Positions 22,280-32,911 of a stretch of 37,628 bases of DNA are shown here, one piece after another. The position numbers were made by a program, and so were the translations under genes. Source of the DNA: Chryseobacterium sp. VAUSW3 (GTDB lineage: Bacteria > Bacteroidota > Bacteroidia > Flavobacteriales > Weeksellaceae); NCBI RefSeq assembly GCF_002205795.1, contig NZ_NIUY01000005.1, positions 1 through 37,628 on the forward strand, in the 5' to 3' direction. How positions within the stretch are numbered: position 1 is the first letter of the stretch; each line of letters starts with the position of its first letter. Below the pieces are notes generated by a model, which worked only from the letters and a program-made list of their open reading frames with translations, was not told the origin of the DNA and ran no database searches.

Positions 22280-22843
22280 ATGGACAAATCAACGCACAGC
22301 CACAAAGTTTCTCCGGACCATAGTGCCTCGGGGAAAACTCATTCTACACAGAATATGGATTCAAAAAAAGAAAGTGAACAAATGGATCACAGCGGGGCAT
22401 ACAAAAAGTTGTTTTGGATGCTTCTCATTTCCTTCGTATCCATGTTTATATTAATGTATGCGATGGTTGATCGGTTATCCAATGTGATTCCCAATATCAA
22501 TCAGTTTTATATGGCCTGACTAATGGCTTCTCCTATGTTGATCATCGAACTGCTGTTAATGGCAAAGATGTATCCCAATAAAAAACTCAACAAGGTACTG
22601 ATGGGTGTCGGTGTGTTGGCGATGGTGCTGTTTTGGTCTGGCATTCGGCAGCAGACAGCCGTGGGAGATGTCCAGTTCCTAAAGTCCATGATTCCACACC
22701 ATGCAGGGGCTATTCTTATGGTCGAAGAAAGTAATCTGGTCGATCCGGAAGTGAGAAAGTTGGGCGAGGAAATTATCAAAGCACAGGAGGAGGAAATTGC
22801 CGTCATGAGGGCGAAAATTAAGGAACTTCAAACCCGGAAGTAA
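22280..22843 (+). pseudogene. DUF305-domain membrane protein interrupted by an in-frame TGA
   Basis: Two collinear frames in the same register (22280-22519 and 22523-22843) give one DUF305-type protein broken by a TGA at 22517-22519. The first part (79 aa) has a His-rich start and a TM segment; the second (106 aa) continues LMASPMLIIELLLMAKMY and has the DUF305 motif MIPHHAGAILMVEES. Related proteins have a Gly-like residue at the break (FYMAG), so TGA probably arose from GGA. The stop is followed by CTA (TGA-CTA), a context associated with readthrough in some systems. A pseudogene, or two separately translated parts from the downstream ATGs at 22523 or 22535, are both possible. DUF305 proteins often accompany copper genes; their function is unclear. 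Confidence 0.7.
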
Positions 22844-22879
22844 TCTCAAATAGCAGAATTTAACGCAAAAAATTAAATT

Positions 22880-25006
22880 ATGACAAAATACACCTGTCCC
22901 ATGCATCCCCAGATATTGAAGGACGAACCGGGGAAATGTCCACTTTGCGGAATGAACTTAATTCCCTTGGGAGGAACCGCCCGACCTGAAAAAGACGAAC
23001 GCAGCCATCATCATCAGAATCATGATCATCACTCAGAATCTGATAGTTCAGCGGCGGGATTTGACAAACATGCAGGTCATCATACTTCGGATTTTCTAAA
23101 AAGATTCTGGATTACACTGGTACTTTCTGTCCCGGTGCTGCTGCTTTCCCACATGATTCAGCAGTGGCTTGGTTTCACCATAGCTTTTCAAGGCGATAAA
23201 TACGTGCTGTTGGTTTTGGGAAGTATTATTTATTTCTACGGTGGAATGCCTTTTTTCAAAGGGTTTTTGGGCGAAGTGAAAGCCGGAGCTATTGGGATGA
23301 TGACGCTCGTTGCTTTGGCGATTACCGTAGCTTATGTCTATTCCGTTGCCGTCGTATTCGGGCTGCCGGGCATGGATTTCTTTTGGGAGCTCGCCACCCT
23401 AATTGTCATCATGCTTCTGGGTCATTGGCTCGAAATGCGTTCACAGATGGCAGCTTCAAAAGCGTTACAATCCTTAGTGGAATTGCTACCAAATGACGTA
23501 ACCGTCGAGCATAACGGAAGTCCGGTTAAAATAAAACTGGAACAGCTGAAAAACGGAGATACCGTAATCATAAGACCGGGCGAAAAAGTCGCCGCTGACG
23601 GTCTGATTGTCGAGGGCAGTTCCTATTTAAATGAAAGCATGCTGACCGGAGAAAGTGTTCCTGTAAGAAAAGAGTCCGGTGGAAAGGTTATCGCAGGGTC
23701 TATCAATGGAGACGGAGCTTTAAAGATAAAAGCAACAGGGGTTGGAAAGGATTCGTACCTCAATAAGGTCATTAATTTGGTTCAGGATGCGCAGGCAGCA
23801 AAGTCGAACACTCAGAATCTGGCGGATAAAGTAGCCAAATGGCTTACTATAGTAGCAATTGTGGTGGGAGTAGGAACTTTCGCTTACTGGTACATCACCA
23901 TGGGAGATTTGGCTTTTGCTCTGGAACGGATGGTAACGGTAATGGTAACGGCCTGCCCTCATGCTTTAGGAGTGGCAATACCTCTGGTGGTGGCCATTTC
24001 CACTACACTTTCAGCGACAAATGGTTTACTCATCAGAAACCGCACGGCTTTTGAAACCACCAGAAAATTATCGACCATTATTTTCGATAAAACCGGCACC
24101 CTTACGAAAGGCTCCCACACTGTGCAGAAAATCATTCCTCTAACGGAACACTATTCGGAAAACGATTTACTCCAGTATGCAGCAGCAGTGCAGCAGAACT
24201 CCGAACATCACATTGCAAAAGGAATCATGCAGACCCTTTCCGAGAAAAAACTCGAGCTATGGAAGTCAGACAATTTCCGCTACATGCAGGGAATTGGAGT
24301 GACAGGAATCGTAAACGGTAAATCGGTTGTCGCGGCTGGTCCTAATTATTTTGTTCAAAACAATAAACAGGTACCTGCCATTCCGGAAGAAATCAACCAG
24401 GATGCAGAAACAGTGAACTTTATTTTGATTGATGACGTGCCCGTGGGTATTGTTTCTTTAGCAGATACCATTCGCGAAGGCGCAAAAGAAGCTATTGACC
24501 AACTTCGAAGCATGAACATTAAATCATTCCTGCTTACAGGTGATAACGAAAAGGTAGCGGCGGCGGTGTCAAAGCAGTTAGGAATGGACGGATATTTGGC
24601 AAATGTACTTCCGCACCACAAACAGGAAAAAGTAAAAGAATTTCAGGATAAAGGAGAAATCGTTGCCATGACAGGTGACGGCGTAAATGATGCACCGGCT
24701 TTGGCAGCAGCAGATGTAGGCATTGCAGTTGGCAGCGGAACTGATGTTGCTGCCGAAACCGCAGATATTATTCTGGTCAACAGTGACCCTCGAGACGTGG
24801 TGAAAATGATAGATTTTGGAAAGAAAACCTACAACAAGATGATCCAGAATCTCGTATGGGCAGTGGGCTACAACGTCGTGGCTATTCCACTTGCTGCAGG
24901 TGTTCTGTATCCCACATTTGTCCTGAGTCCCGCCATGGGCGCAGTGCTGATGAGTGTAAGCACCATCGTGGTCGCACTTAATGCAAGTTTGTTAAAAATT
25001 AAATAA
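22880..25006 (+). CDS. copB: Copper-translocating P1B-3-type ATPase (CPH motif, CopB-like)
   Basis: A 708-aa metal ATPase. An N-terminal HMBD (about 4-32, YTCPMHPQI and CPLCGMNLI) and a His-rich stretch (about 44-70) precede eight predicted TM segments. The ion-pathway motif is CPH at 359-361 in place of CPC, defining the P1B-3 (CopB) class that is linked to copper (and silver) export. Other marks are TGES (actuator), DKTGT with catalytic Asp403, a nucleotide-binding His region and GDGVNDAP at 599-606. It pumps copper out of the cytoplasm into the periplasm. The following multicopper oxidase gene starts 7 bases later, so the pair probably acts on the same copper pool. Confidence 0.9.
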   Translation: MTKYTCPMHPQILKDEPGKCPLCGMNLIPLGGTARPEKDERSHHHQNHDHHSESDSSAAGFDKHAGHHTSDFLKRFWITLVLSVPVLLLSHMIQQWLGFTIAFQGDKYVLLVLGSIIYFYGGMPFFKGFLGEVKAGAIGMMTLVALAITVAYVYSVAVVFGLPGMDFFWELATLIVIMLLGHWLEMRSQMAASKALQSLVELLPNDVTVEHNGSPVKIKLEQLKNGDTVIIRPGEKVAADGLIVEGSSYLNESMLTGESVPVRKESGGKVIAGSINGDGALKIKATGVGKDSYLNKVINLVQDAQAAKSNTQNLADKVAKWLTIVAIVVGVGTFAYWYITMGDLAFALERMVTVMVTACPHALGVAIPLVVAISTTLSATNGLLIRNRTAFETTRKLSTIIFDKTGTLTKGSHTVQKIIPLTEHYSENDLLQYAAAVQQNSEHHIAKGIMQTLSEKKLELWKSDNFRYMQGIGVTGIVNGKSVVAAGPNYFVQNNKQVPAIPEEINQDAETVNFILIDDVPVGIVSLADTIREGAKEAIDQLRSMNIKSFLLTGDNEKVAAAVSKQLGMDGYLANVLPHHKQEKVKEFQDKGEIVAMTGDGVNDAPALAAADVGIAVGSGTDVAAETADIILVNSDPRDVVKMIDFGKKTYNKMIQNLVWAVGYNVVAIPLAAGVLYPTFVLSPAMGAVLMSVSTIVVALNASLLKIK

Positions 25007-25013
25007 TCACAAG

Positions 25014-27929
25014 ATGAAATATATATTTTCGCTCTTTCTATTTATGGCAATGTCCATAAACAGTTATTCACAAAGCACCAAAACCGTGTACACCTGCCCG
25101 ATGCATCCGCAGGTGGTGAAATCAGCACCCGGTAACTGCCCCATTTGCGGTATGACCTTGGTGAAGAAAACCATCACCGAAAAAAAACCGGCAGCCAAAC
25201 CCGCAGCTGCTCCTAAAAAAGTTACAGCAGTTAAAAAAACTACGGCTAAGAAATCTGAAATTACCGCTGCAAAAACAAAGACGGTAACGGAAGTTAAAAA
25301 AACGGTCCTGCCAAAGGCTAAACCAACACCGAAAGATCCAGCCGCCGTTAAGACCCCACAACATCAAACTTCAGATCATAATCAGCATGAAGCAGCGCAA
25401 AAGATGTACACTTGTCCGATGCACCCCGAGGTGGTTTCGGACAAACCCGGAAAGTGTCCCAAGTGCGGTATGAATCTGGTTCCTCAAAAGGAAAGCGGCC
25501 GGCATCAGGGTACCGGCAAAACCCCCGAACATCAAACTTCAGATCCGCATCAGCATGAAGCAGCGCAAAAAGGTTACACCTGTCCGATGCATCCCGAGGT
25601 GATTTCGGACAAACCCGGAAAGTGTCCCAAGTGCGGTATGAATCTGGTCCCTCAAAAAGGAAAGAAGGAAGATCATTCTGCACATGGAAACATGCAGATA
25701 CTTAGTGAACACAAAATGGTCATGCCGATGCCCGAAAAGCACCTAAAAGGCGGACGCAAAGTGACCTACCATCTTTATGTTAAAGACACCCTGGTAAATT
25801 TCGCGGGCAAACAGAAACGCGCCATTGCCGTAAACGGGCAGATTCCGATGCCAAAGCTGGAGTTTTATGAGGGCGATACGGCGGAAGTTATTGTCCATAA
25901 TTTAATGGACGAAGAAACTTCTCTGCACTGGCACGGTCTTCATCTTCCAAATAAAGAAGATGGGGTTCCCTGGCTTACCCAGAAACCCATTCCACCACAT
26001 TCAACCTACACGTATTCGTTTCCGATCATCCAAAACGGAACCCACTGGTATCACTCACATACTGGTCTGCAGGAGCAGATTGGAATGTATGGGATGATGA
26101 TTCTGAAAAAACGTCCCGAAGATCCTACTTTCCGACCGGGGATTGATGATTTGCCCACGGAGCAGCTTATCCTGAGCGAGTGGACAAACCTGAACCCCAA
26201 TAATGTTCAGCGGATGCTCCGCAATGCGAACGACTGGTTCGCAATCAAGAAGGGCGCTACGCAGAGCTATTCTGAAGCCATAAAACAGGGACATTTCAAA
26301 ACCAAGCTTACCAATGAGTGGAAGCGCATGCTGGCCATGGATGTGAGCGACGTTTACTATGACGCATTTCTGGTTAACGGGAAAACCGAAAGCCAGCTGG
26401 CAGGATACAAAGCCGGTGACAAAGTACGGCTGCAAATAGCCAACGGCGGTGCTTCCTCCTATTTCTGGCTTAATTATGCGGGCGGAAAAATTAAAGTAGT
26501 GGCCAGTGACGGACTGGATATTGAACCCGTGGAGGTAGACCGTCTAATCCTTGCTGTTTCTGAAACTGTGGATATTGTAGTTGAAATTCCGGAAGAAAAC
26601 ACCTCCTATGAACTCCTCGTTACCCCCGAAGACCGAACGAAATCAGCATCTGTTTATATTGGAGAAGGAGCTACGAAATCCCATGATCCATTACCCAAAC
26701 TCAAATACTTTGAAGGGATGAAGATGATGAACGACATGATGAAGATGAACGGTGACATGAAAGATATGGGCATGAAGATGAGTTATCAGACGATGGATAT
26801 GAATCAGGTGATGTATCCTGAAATTAGTGCTGAAAATAATGCAGCAATGCCGATGGACAAGATGGACAACAACGATGCGCAAATGGATCATTCAAAGCAC
26901 CAGATGCCTGCGTCAGGGATTACCACATTGAATTACGGAATGATGAAGTCGCCTTATGACACTTCACTCCCGAAAGACAGTCCCGTGCGCGAGCTCAAGT
27001 TTACCCTTACGGGAAACATGAACCGCTACGTTTGGAGCATGGACGATAGAGTCCTGGCAGAATCGGACAAAATATTGGTGAAGAAAGGGGAAATTCTCCG
27101 CATTACCCTTTTCAATAACTCAATGATGCGTCACCCGATGCACCTGCACGGTTTTGATTTTCGGGTACTCAACAAAAATGGTGTTCAGGCACCCCTCAAA
27201 AATGTGTTGGATATTATGCCGATGGAAACTAATGTCATCGAATTTGAAGCTAAAACTGACGGGGACTGGTTTTTCCACTGTCACATCCTCTATCACATGA
27301 TGGCGGGGATGAACCGTGTTTTTGCTGTTGGTGATTATCAGAATCCTTTGCTGCCCGATAAAGCTTCAGCTTACAAAAAGCTTCAGCGCGAAAGTAACAT
27401 GTGGCACCTGATGGCCGAAAACGATTTCGCCACCAATGGTAACGACGGGATGGCGAGAATTTCAAATGCCCGCTGGGAATTGGGAACAGAATGGCGTTTA
27501 GGTTACAATCCCCATCACGGCTACGAGGTGGAAACGCAACTCGGCAGGTATGTGGACCGTATGCAGTGGCTGAAACCATTTATCGGATTTAACTACCATT
27601 ATAGAAAGATTGACAGGAATAATATCGAAAAAAACCTTTTTGGACAGGCATCTACTAAAGATGAAAGAAAAACTTTCAGCGCTGGTATCATGTATAAACT
27701 CCCGATGTTGGTGGACCTGCAGGCAGAAATATTTACAGACGGAATTGTAAGGTTCCAGCTGAAACGTGAAGACATTCCGTTGACTGCGCGTTTGCGCGGG
27801 GCATTCATGGTCAATACCGACAAAGAATATATGGCAGGTCTTAAATATATCGTCACAAAAAATATCGGAATCTCAACCCACTACGACAGCGATATGAGCT
27901 GGGGTGCAGGGATTACACTGAACTATTAA
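25014..27929 (+). CDS. Multicopper oxidase with three HMBD repeats and C-terminal CopB-like barrel
   Basis: A 971-aa fusion. A signal peptide (about 1-20, ending YSQS) is followed by three HMBD modules starting with YTCPMHP at residues 26, 132 and 188, separated by a Lys/Ala-rich linker. Then comes a multicopper oxidase core with all four copper motifs: HWHG (305-308), HWYHSH (344-349), HPMHLHG (707-713) and HCHILYH (755-761). A Met-rich loop (about 565-625) fits Cu(I) oxidation. The last 190 residues (about 780-971) read as amphipathic beta-strands ending in aromatic Tyr, like the CopB outer-membrane protein (copper resistance protein B). It would oxidise Cu(I) in the periplasm while tethered to, or threaded from, the outer membrane. 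Normal CopA and CopB are separate proteins. A terminator follows at 27954. Confidence 0.85.
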   Translation: MKYIFSLFLFMAMSINSYSQSTKTVYTCPMHPQVVKSAPGNCPICGMTLVKKTITEKKPAAKPAAAPKKVTAVKKTTAKKSEITAAKTKTVTEVKKTVLPKAKPTPKDPAAVKTPQHQTSDHNQHEAAQKMYTCPMHPEVVSDKPGKCPKCGMNLVPQKESGRHQGTGKTPEHQTSDPHQHEAAQKGYTCPMHPEVISDKPGKCPKCGMNLVPQKGKKEDHSAHGNMQILSEHKMVMPMPEKHLKGGRKVTYHLYVKDTLVNFAGKQKRAIAVNGQIPMPKLEFYEGDTAEVIVHNLMDEETSLHWHGLHLPNKEDGVPWLTQKPIPPHSTYTYSFPIIQNGTHWYHSHTGLQEQIGMYGMMILKKRPEDPTFRPGIDDLPTEQLILSEWTNLNPNNVQRMLRNANDWFAIKKGATQSYSEAIKQGHFKTKLTNEWKRMLAMDVSDVYYDAFLVNGKTESQLAGYKAGDKVRLQIANGGASSYFWLNYAGGKIKVVASDGLDIEPVEVDRLILAVSETVDIVVEIPEENTSYELLVTPEDRTKSASVYIGEGATKSHDPLPKLKYFEGMKMMNDMMKMNGDMKDMGMKMSYQTMDMNQVMYPEISAENNAAMPMDKMDNNDAQMDHSKHQMPASGITTLNYGMMKSPYDTSLPKDSPVRELKFTLTGNMNRYVWSMDDRVLAESDKILVKKGEILRITLFNNSMMRHPMHLHGFDFRVLNKNGVQAPLKNVLDIMPMETNVIEFEAKTDGDWFFHCHILYHMMAGMNRVFAVGDYQNPLLPDKASAYKKLQRESNMWHLMAENDFATNGNDGMARISNARWELGTEWRLGYNPHHGYEVETQLGRYVDRMQWLKPFIGFNYHYRKIDRNNIEKNLFGQASTKDERKTFSAGIMYKLPMLVDLQAEIFTDGIVRFQLKREDIPLTARLRGAFMVNTDKEYMAGLKYIVTKNIGISTHYDSDMSWGAGITLNY
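25361..25664 (+). repeat. Tandem duplication of an HMBD-coding unit
   Basis: Two nearly identical units lie 168 bp apart (56 codons): one from 25361, the other from 25529. Each encodes HQTSDxxQHEAAQK followed by an HMBD. The few differences show the duplication is fairly recent, and it adds metal sites without changing the frame. Confidence 0.75.
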
Positions 27930-27953
27930 AGGAGTTTTTATTGTGTCAATTTT

Positions 27954-27996
27954 AAAGAGTGCAGCTGCCAAATAAAGACCGGTTGCACTCTTTTTT
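27954..27996 (+). terminator. Rho-independent terminator after the oxidase gene
   Basis: AAAGAGTGCA (27954-27963) pairs with TGCACTCTTT (27984-27993) and the T run continues to 27996. It ends the copper operon that includes the CopB-type ATPase and oxidase. The spacer up to 28129 contains no gene. Confidence 0.75.
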
Positions 27997-28129
27997 ACAG
28001 CGTATAACGACCGCCGGAAACACAGATTCTCATGAGGCAAACAATACCAGCCTACAACCTGAGGAATCATTGCAGTAATATGAGCTAAGACATAAATTGA
28101 AGTAAATATATTTTTATTAAATTAGCCCC

Positions 28130-28450
28130 GTGAAAATTTTTGCCTTTCTTTTATCCTTATTCTTTATGGCACTTACCGTAGTACCTTGCAGCGATGCAGC
28201 GAGTGGTTTCGGCGACAAGGTGTGTGTGGCAGAGGATGTTCATTTGGAGCAAAGTCAGGATGAACATACGGACCTTTGTACGCCCTTCTGCGTGTGCAAC
28301 TGTTGCGGTATGTCAATGGCTGTTTCGCAAATTAAAAACTTACTTCCTGAAAAAATTTTTCTTTTAGTAAAAGCAGATATTACTGAATCAGGATACGGTT
28401 ACAGTCTCCTTTTCAATGCCGGTGTCTGGCAACCCCCCAAAATAGGTTAA
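28130..28450 (+). CDS. Exported Cys-rich protein with C-terminal WQPPKIG (DUF6660-like), second copy
   Basis: A 106-aa protein starting with GTG. A signal peptide (about 1-24) ends in DAAS. A Cys cluster CTPFCVCNCCGMS (about 47-59) follows, with an upstream acidic/His stretch. The C-terminus is VWQPPKIG. It shares no obvious sequence with the protein at 9343 apart from the overall plan and the last seven residues. At the DNA level, 25 of 27 bases around the end and stop codon (28427-28453 versus 9736-9762) are identical. It begins the CzcA/CzcB/Zn-ATPase operon. DUF6660-type proteins are typical at this position. It may act as a metal-binding leader whose translation governs the pump genes, by analogy with CutF/CruR, or as a periplasmic metal binder. 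Confidence 0.8.
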   Translation: MKIFAFLLSLFFMALTVVPCSDAASGFGDKVCVAEDVHLEQSQDEHTDLCTPFCVCNCCGMSMAVSQIKNLLPEKIFLLVKADITESGYGYSLLFNAGVWQPPKIG

Positions 28451-28561
28451 TACTTTTCCTTCGGATTTATTTCGTAGGATTATACGACTATTAAATAGTC
28501 GTGCATTTCCGTGAACAATACGGAACATGCTTTATCCTTCAATTAACCTTAATTTTTACAA
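28451..28561 (+). promoter_or_regulatory. Leader-to-operon spacer with two strong hairpins
   Basis: Hairpin 1 has ACGACTA (28484-28490) paired with TAGTCGT (28496-28502). Hairpin 2 pairs GCATTTCCGT (28503-28512) with ACGGAACATGC (28520-28530, one bulge). They lie back to back, just upstream of GCTTTATCC (28529-28537) and the pump start at 28562. They could form a translational switch coupled to the leader protein, or an attenuator. Confidence 0.5.
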
Positions 28562-31500
28562 ATGCTATATAAAATTATACAGTTTAGTGTAAAGAATAAG
28601 CTCATAATTGGGCTCATGACTTTCGCACTAATCATCTGGGGCGTGTATAGTGCTACTAAACTCCCGCTGGATGCCGTACCGGATATTACAAATAATCAGG
28701 TTCAGATCATTACCAGTACACCCACATTAGCCGCACAGGAAACAGAACAGTTGGTCACCTATCCAATTGAACAGAGCCTCGCCAACATACCGGGAATTAC
28801 CGAAATGAGGTCTATTTCACGATTTGGATTGTCCGTGGTTACTGTAGTCTTTGATGAAAGCGTGGATATTTACTTTGCCCGTCAACTGATTACTGAAAAA
28901 CTGAAAGAGGCCGAGGAAAACATTCCACAAGGTATCGGTACGCCAGAAATGTCTCCGGTATCCACAGGCTTAGGAGAAATTTATCAATATGTTATTCACC
29001 CTAAAAAAGGGTCAGAAGACAAATACTCCGCTACCGATCTTCGAACAATGCAGGATTGGGTTGTGGCCCGCCAACTCTACGGTACACCTGGTGTAGCTGA
29101 AATTAATAGTTTCGGCGGTAAGCTTAAGCAGTACGAGGTGGCAATCAATCCGTACAGACTTAAAGCAATGAATGTGACCATTGCAGATATTTTCACCACC
29201 CTTGAGAAAAATAACGAAAATACAGGTGGTGCTTACATCGATAAAAAACCCAACGCTTATTTCATCCGTGGAATCGGACTTATTTCCTCTTTAGATGATA
29301 TTTCCAATACCGTTATTAAAACTGTTAATGGCATTCCGGTACTTATAAAAGATGTTGCAGAAACCCGAATCGGCAGTGCTGTAAGATATGGAGCCTTAAC
29401 TTATAATGGCGATAAAGAAGCGGTAGGTGGTATTGTTATGATGCTGAAAGGAGAAAATTCAGCGGATGTGGTAAACCGGGTCAAAGAAAAGATGGTCACT
29501 ATACAAAAATCACTGCCGCCTGATATTATCGTGGAGCCTTTTCTGGATCGAACAAGTTTAGTGGATCGTGCTATACGCACCGTAGAAACAAATTTGGTCG
29601 AAGGAGCACTGATTGTCGTTCTTGTTTTGGTTCTGTTTCTCGGGAATTTACGGGCAGGGCTTATTGTTGCTTCGGCAATACCGCTGTCACTACTTTTTGC
29701 ACTCGGCATGATGAACGTCTTTGGCGTTAGTGCAAATTTGATGAGTCTAGGGGCAATTGACTTTGGGCTTATTGTAGATGGTGCCGTAATTATTGTTGAA
29801 GCTACCCTGCACTTCTTGGCAGTCCATCACCGTTCCCAGAAGTTATCTCAACATACGATGGATCACGCTGTGCAGTCAAGTGCAAAAAAGATGATGAGTT
29901 CAGCGGCATTTGGTCAGATAATTATCCTCATTGTATATCTCCCTATTCTTTCACTTCAGGGGATTGAAGGTAAAATGTTCCGCCCAATGGCAGAAACAGT
30001 GTCTTTTGCAATTATAGGAGCGTTAATTCTCTCCCTTACTTATATACCAATGATGTCTGCCTTATTTCTATCTAAAAATATCAGTGCAAAAAAGACTTTC
30101 GCGGACAGGATGATGTCCGGGATCAATAGCGTCTATATCCCACTGCTGCAAAAGGCGATTGCGTTTAAATATGCAGTAGTGGGTGGAGCAATTGCATTAC
30201 TGGCTGTTTCGCTGTTTTTATTTTCAAGAATGGGAGGTGAATTTATCCCACAACTACAGGAGGGCGATTTTGCGGTGCACTGTATATTACCACAGGGTAC
30301 TTCTCTTTCTCAAAGCATTGAAACTTCAATGCAGGCAAGCCGTATTCTGAGATCTTTTCCGGAAGTGAGCACAGTGGTGGGTAAAACTGGTAGTGCCGAA
30401 GTCCCTACAGACCCAATGCCACCCGAAGCAACTGACCTGATCGTTACCTTAAAGCCCAAAAAGGAGTGGAAGGATAGTGGTAAATCTTATGAGGATTTGA
30501 GCGCTGAGATGATGGAGAAACTTGAAATGATTCCCGGAGTGTTCTTCGAAGTTTCCCAACCGATACAAATGCGCTTCAACGAGCTAATGACCGGGGTGCG
30601 CCAAGACGTAGCGGTTAAAATATTTGGCGAGAACATTGACACCCTTGCGAAACTGGCACCGGAAGTTGCCAAAATAGTGCAGACAGTGGAAGGTGCCACC
30701 GAGCCACAAATTGAGCAGACCGTGGGATTGCCCCAAATTACCATTACCTACGACAGAGCCCGCCTCGCCTCCTACGGTCTCAATATTGAGGATATTAATC
30801 ACACAGTAAGTACTGCGTTTGCTGGTGAAACAGCAGGAGTAGTGTTTGAAGATGAAAAGAAATTCAATCTGGTCGCGCGTCTGGACAGTGCGAGCAGAAG
30901 CTCTATTGAGGACGTCAGCAGCCTCTTTATTCCAACCGCAAACGGAGTCCAGATTCCGCTTTCACAGATCGCAAAAGTGGAATATAAAGACGGTCCGGCA
31001 CAGATAAGTCGGGAAGATGGAAAGCGCCGCATCGTCGTAGGTTTCAATGTAAAGGATAGAGATGTCGAAAGTGTAGTAACCGAAATTCAGAAAAAACTGA
31101 ACGACGCAAATATCTTGCCCGCTGGCTATTACTATACGTATGGCGGAACGTTCGAAAATTTGAAACAGGCTTCTTCACGATTGCAAATAGCAGTTCCTGT
31201 AGCCTTAGCTCTTATTTTTCTTTTACTGTACTTCACCTTCCGTAACTTCAAAGACAGCATGCTTATTTTTACTGCAATACCAATGAGTGCTATTGGAGGG
31301 GTCTTTGCACTGATGATAAGGGACATGCCCTTCAGCATTTCAGCAGGAGTAGGATTTATCGCGCTGTTTGGTGTAGCCGTACTGAATGGTATTGTGCTGG
31401 TAAGCACCTTCAAGGATCTTCAGAAATCTGGGGTTACTAATATCCTGCGAAGGGTGATTCAGGGGACCAGTATACGGTTACGTCCAGTCCTGATGACTGC

Positions 31501-32890
31501 AGCGGTAGCTTCATTCGGATTCTTTCCCATGGCCTTTTCAAATGGTAGCGGTGCAGAAGTACAGAGACCATTAGCAACCGTGGTAATTGGCGGCTTAGTA
31601 ACAGCAACCTTCCTTACCTTATTTGTCTTACCCCTACTGTATATCATATTTAATTCTAAGAATCAAATCAAAAACAAATTGAGAAATAGTAAAAACACGT
31701 CGTTTGTAGCGCTGGTAATTTTACTGTGCTCTTCCGCAGGTGCACTTACTGCGCAGGAAAGAATTTCACCAAAGGATGCAGTGAAAATAGCGTTGGAGAA
31801 TAATCTACAGTACTCTGTAAACGCAGCCCAGGTAAATAAAGCTTTACTGGAAACCAGAACGGCACGTGAAATTCCTAAGACCGGCATCTTCGTAGAAAAC
31901 GACGATATGAGACCAAGTGATCCGGATGGCGATTTTAAAATTGGAATCCAGCAATCCGTCCAGTGGCCGGGCTTATATAAGGCGAAAAGAAAGTATTTTG
32001 AGGAGCAGTTGAAATTTCACCAGCTGAATAAAAGCATGTTGGACGCAGTGATAAAAAGGGAAGTAAATACTGCTTTTTATCAGTTGTGGTACCTTCAGGA
32101 TGTTGGTAAGCTCTACCAAAAACTTGATGAGTATTATACGTCCATGTACAAAGCAGCAAATCTTCGTTTCAAAACCGGCGAAGCTGCTGGTCTCGAAAAC
32201 ATTGCTGCGGAGGCACGGATGAAAGAGCTCCAGGCTCAGAGACAGCAAAACGAACAGAATATTTCGGCACAGCAGCAACAACTCAGTCTGTTTCTTAATA
32301 GTCAGGTGCTATACTTGCCGGAAGACACAAACTTGCAGAAATTGGATTTGGAAGATTTACCATCAGACAGTTTTCATCCCTCATTGGCTCTGCAGCAGCA
32401 GAATATAGAAATAGCAAGGGCGAATATAGAGGTTCAGAAAATGCAGAACAAACCTGACTTTTCGGGAAGAATATTTTCCCAGAGATTATACGGAATGAAG
32501 GATCCCATAACAGGCTTTTCAGTAGCTGTAGAATTTCCCATTTTTGGAAAGACTGCTTACAAAGCCAAATTGCAGTCTGCAGAAGCCGAGGTCGAAATTC
32601 AACAATCTCAGCTGCGCTATCAGGAAAATCAGTTCGCGGCACAAACCCGCTCCAGCTATACTGAAATTCTGAAAGCTGCTGAAATGCTTAAATATTATGA
32701 AGGCATAGGTTTACAACAGGCAGACCAAATTTTTGATGCGGCAATGCTGAGTTACAAAGCTGGGGAAATAGGGTTTTCTGAAATGCACCAGTTTTTCACC
32801 CAAGCTATAGACATTAGAAAAAACTATTTGATTGCACTGAACGAATACAACATGGCAGTAATACAATATAACTACTATATTAAAAATTAA
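28562..32890 (+). CDS. czcA: CzcA-type RND pump fused to a CzcC/TolC-like channel
   Basis: A 1442-aa fusion. Residues 1 to about 1035 form a complete HME-RND pump with twelve TM segments. The TM4 signature AIDFGLIVDGAVIIVE is of the divalent-metal (Zn/Co/Cd) CzcA class, with the proton-relay Asp residues present. After TM12 comes a basic stretch (NKLRNSKNTS), a hydrophobic segment (about 1044-1058) and ALTAQE, which look like an internal signal peptide with a signal peptidase site. A TolC/CzcC-like protein follows (about 1065-1442) with two repeats of long helices, GVQQSVQWPGLYKAK and a Gln-rich coil. It may be cut into two mature proteins or remain one chain. CzcA-CzcC fusions are known in Bacteroidota. 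The next gene encodes the adaptor. Confidence 0.9.
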   Translation: MLYKIIQFSVKNKLIIGLMTFALIIWGVYSATKLPLDAVPDITNNQVQIITSTPTLAAQETEQLVTYPIEQSLANIPGITEMRSISRFGLSVVTVVFDESVDIYFARQLITEKLKEAEENIPQGIGTPEMSPVSTGLGEIYQYVIHPKKGSEDKYSATDLRTMQDWVVARQLYGTPGVAEINSFGGKLKQYEVAINPYRLKAMNVTIADIFTTLEKNNENTGGAYIDKKPNAYFIRGIGLISSLDDISNTVIKTVNGIPVLIKDVAETRIGSAVRYGALTYNGDKEAVGGIVMMLKGENSADVVNRVKEKMVTIQKSLPPDIIVEPFLDRTSLVDRAIRTVETNLVEGALIVVLVLVLFLGNLRAGLIVASAIPLSLLFALGMMNVFGVSANLMSLGAIDFGLIVDGAVIIVEATLHFLAVHHRSQKLSQHTMDHAVQSSAKKMMSSAAFGQIIILIVYLPILSLQGIEGKMFRPMAETVSFAIIGALILSLTYIPMMSALFLSKNISAKKTFADRMMSGINSVYIPLLQKAIAFKYAVVGGAIALLAVSLFLFSRMGGEFIPQLQEGDFAVHCILPQGTSLSQSIETSMQASRILRSFPEVSTVVGKTGSAEVPTDPMPPEATDLIVTLKPKKEWKDSGKSYEDLSAEMMEKLEMIPGVFFEVSQPIQMRFNELMTGVRQDVAVKIFGENIDTLAKLAPEVAKIVQTVEGATEPQIEQTVGLPQITITYDRARLASYGLNIEDINHTVSTAFAGETAGVVFEDEKKFNLVARLDSASRSSIEDVSSLFIPTANGVQIPLSQIAKVEYKDGPAQISREDGKRRIVVGFNVKDRDVESVVTEIQKKLNDANILPAGYYYTYGGTFENLKQASSRLQIAVPVALALIFLLLYFTFRNFKDSMLIFTAIPMSAIGGVFALMIRDMPFSISAGVGFIALFGVAVLNGIVLVSTFKDLQKSGVTNILRRVIQGTSIRLRPVLMTAAVASFGFFPMAFSNGSGAEVQRPLATVVIGGLVTATFLTLFVLPLLYIIFNSKNQIKNKLRNSKNTSFVALVILLCSSAGALTAQERISPKDAVKIALENNLQYSVNAAQVNKALLETRTAREIPKTGIFVENDDMRPSDPDGDFKIGIQQSVQWPGLYKAKRKYFEEQLKFHQLNKSMLDAVIKREVNTAFYQLWYLQDVGKLYQKLDEYYTSMYKAANLRFKTGEAAGLENIAAEARMKELQAQRQQNEQNISAQQQQLSLFLNSQVLYLPEDTNLQKLDLEDLPSDSFHPSLALQQQNIEIARANIEVQKMQNKPDFSGRIFSQRLYGMKDPITGFSVAVEFPIFGKTAYKAKLQSAEAEVEIQQSQLRYQENQFAAQTRSSYTEILKAAEMLKYYEGIGLQQADQIFDAAMLSYKAGEIGFSEMHQFFTQAIDIRKNYLIALNEYNMAVIQYNYYIKN

Positions 32891-32911
32891 GGATCCAAAA
32901 GAGAATATAAC

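Noticed and set aside
22517..22519. TGA as a selenocysteine codon in the DUF305 gene
   Set aside because: No selenoprotein is known for this family, no SECIS-like hairpin is evident right after the codon, and GGA-to-TGA is the simpler explanation.
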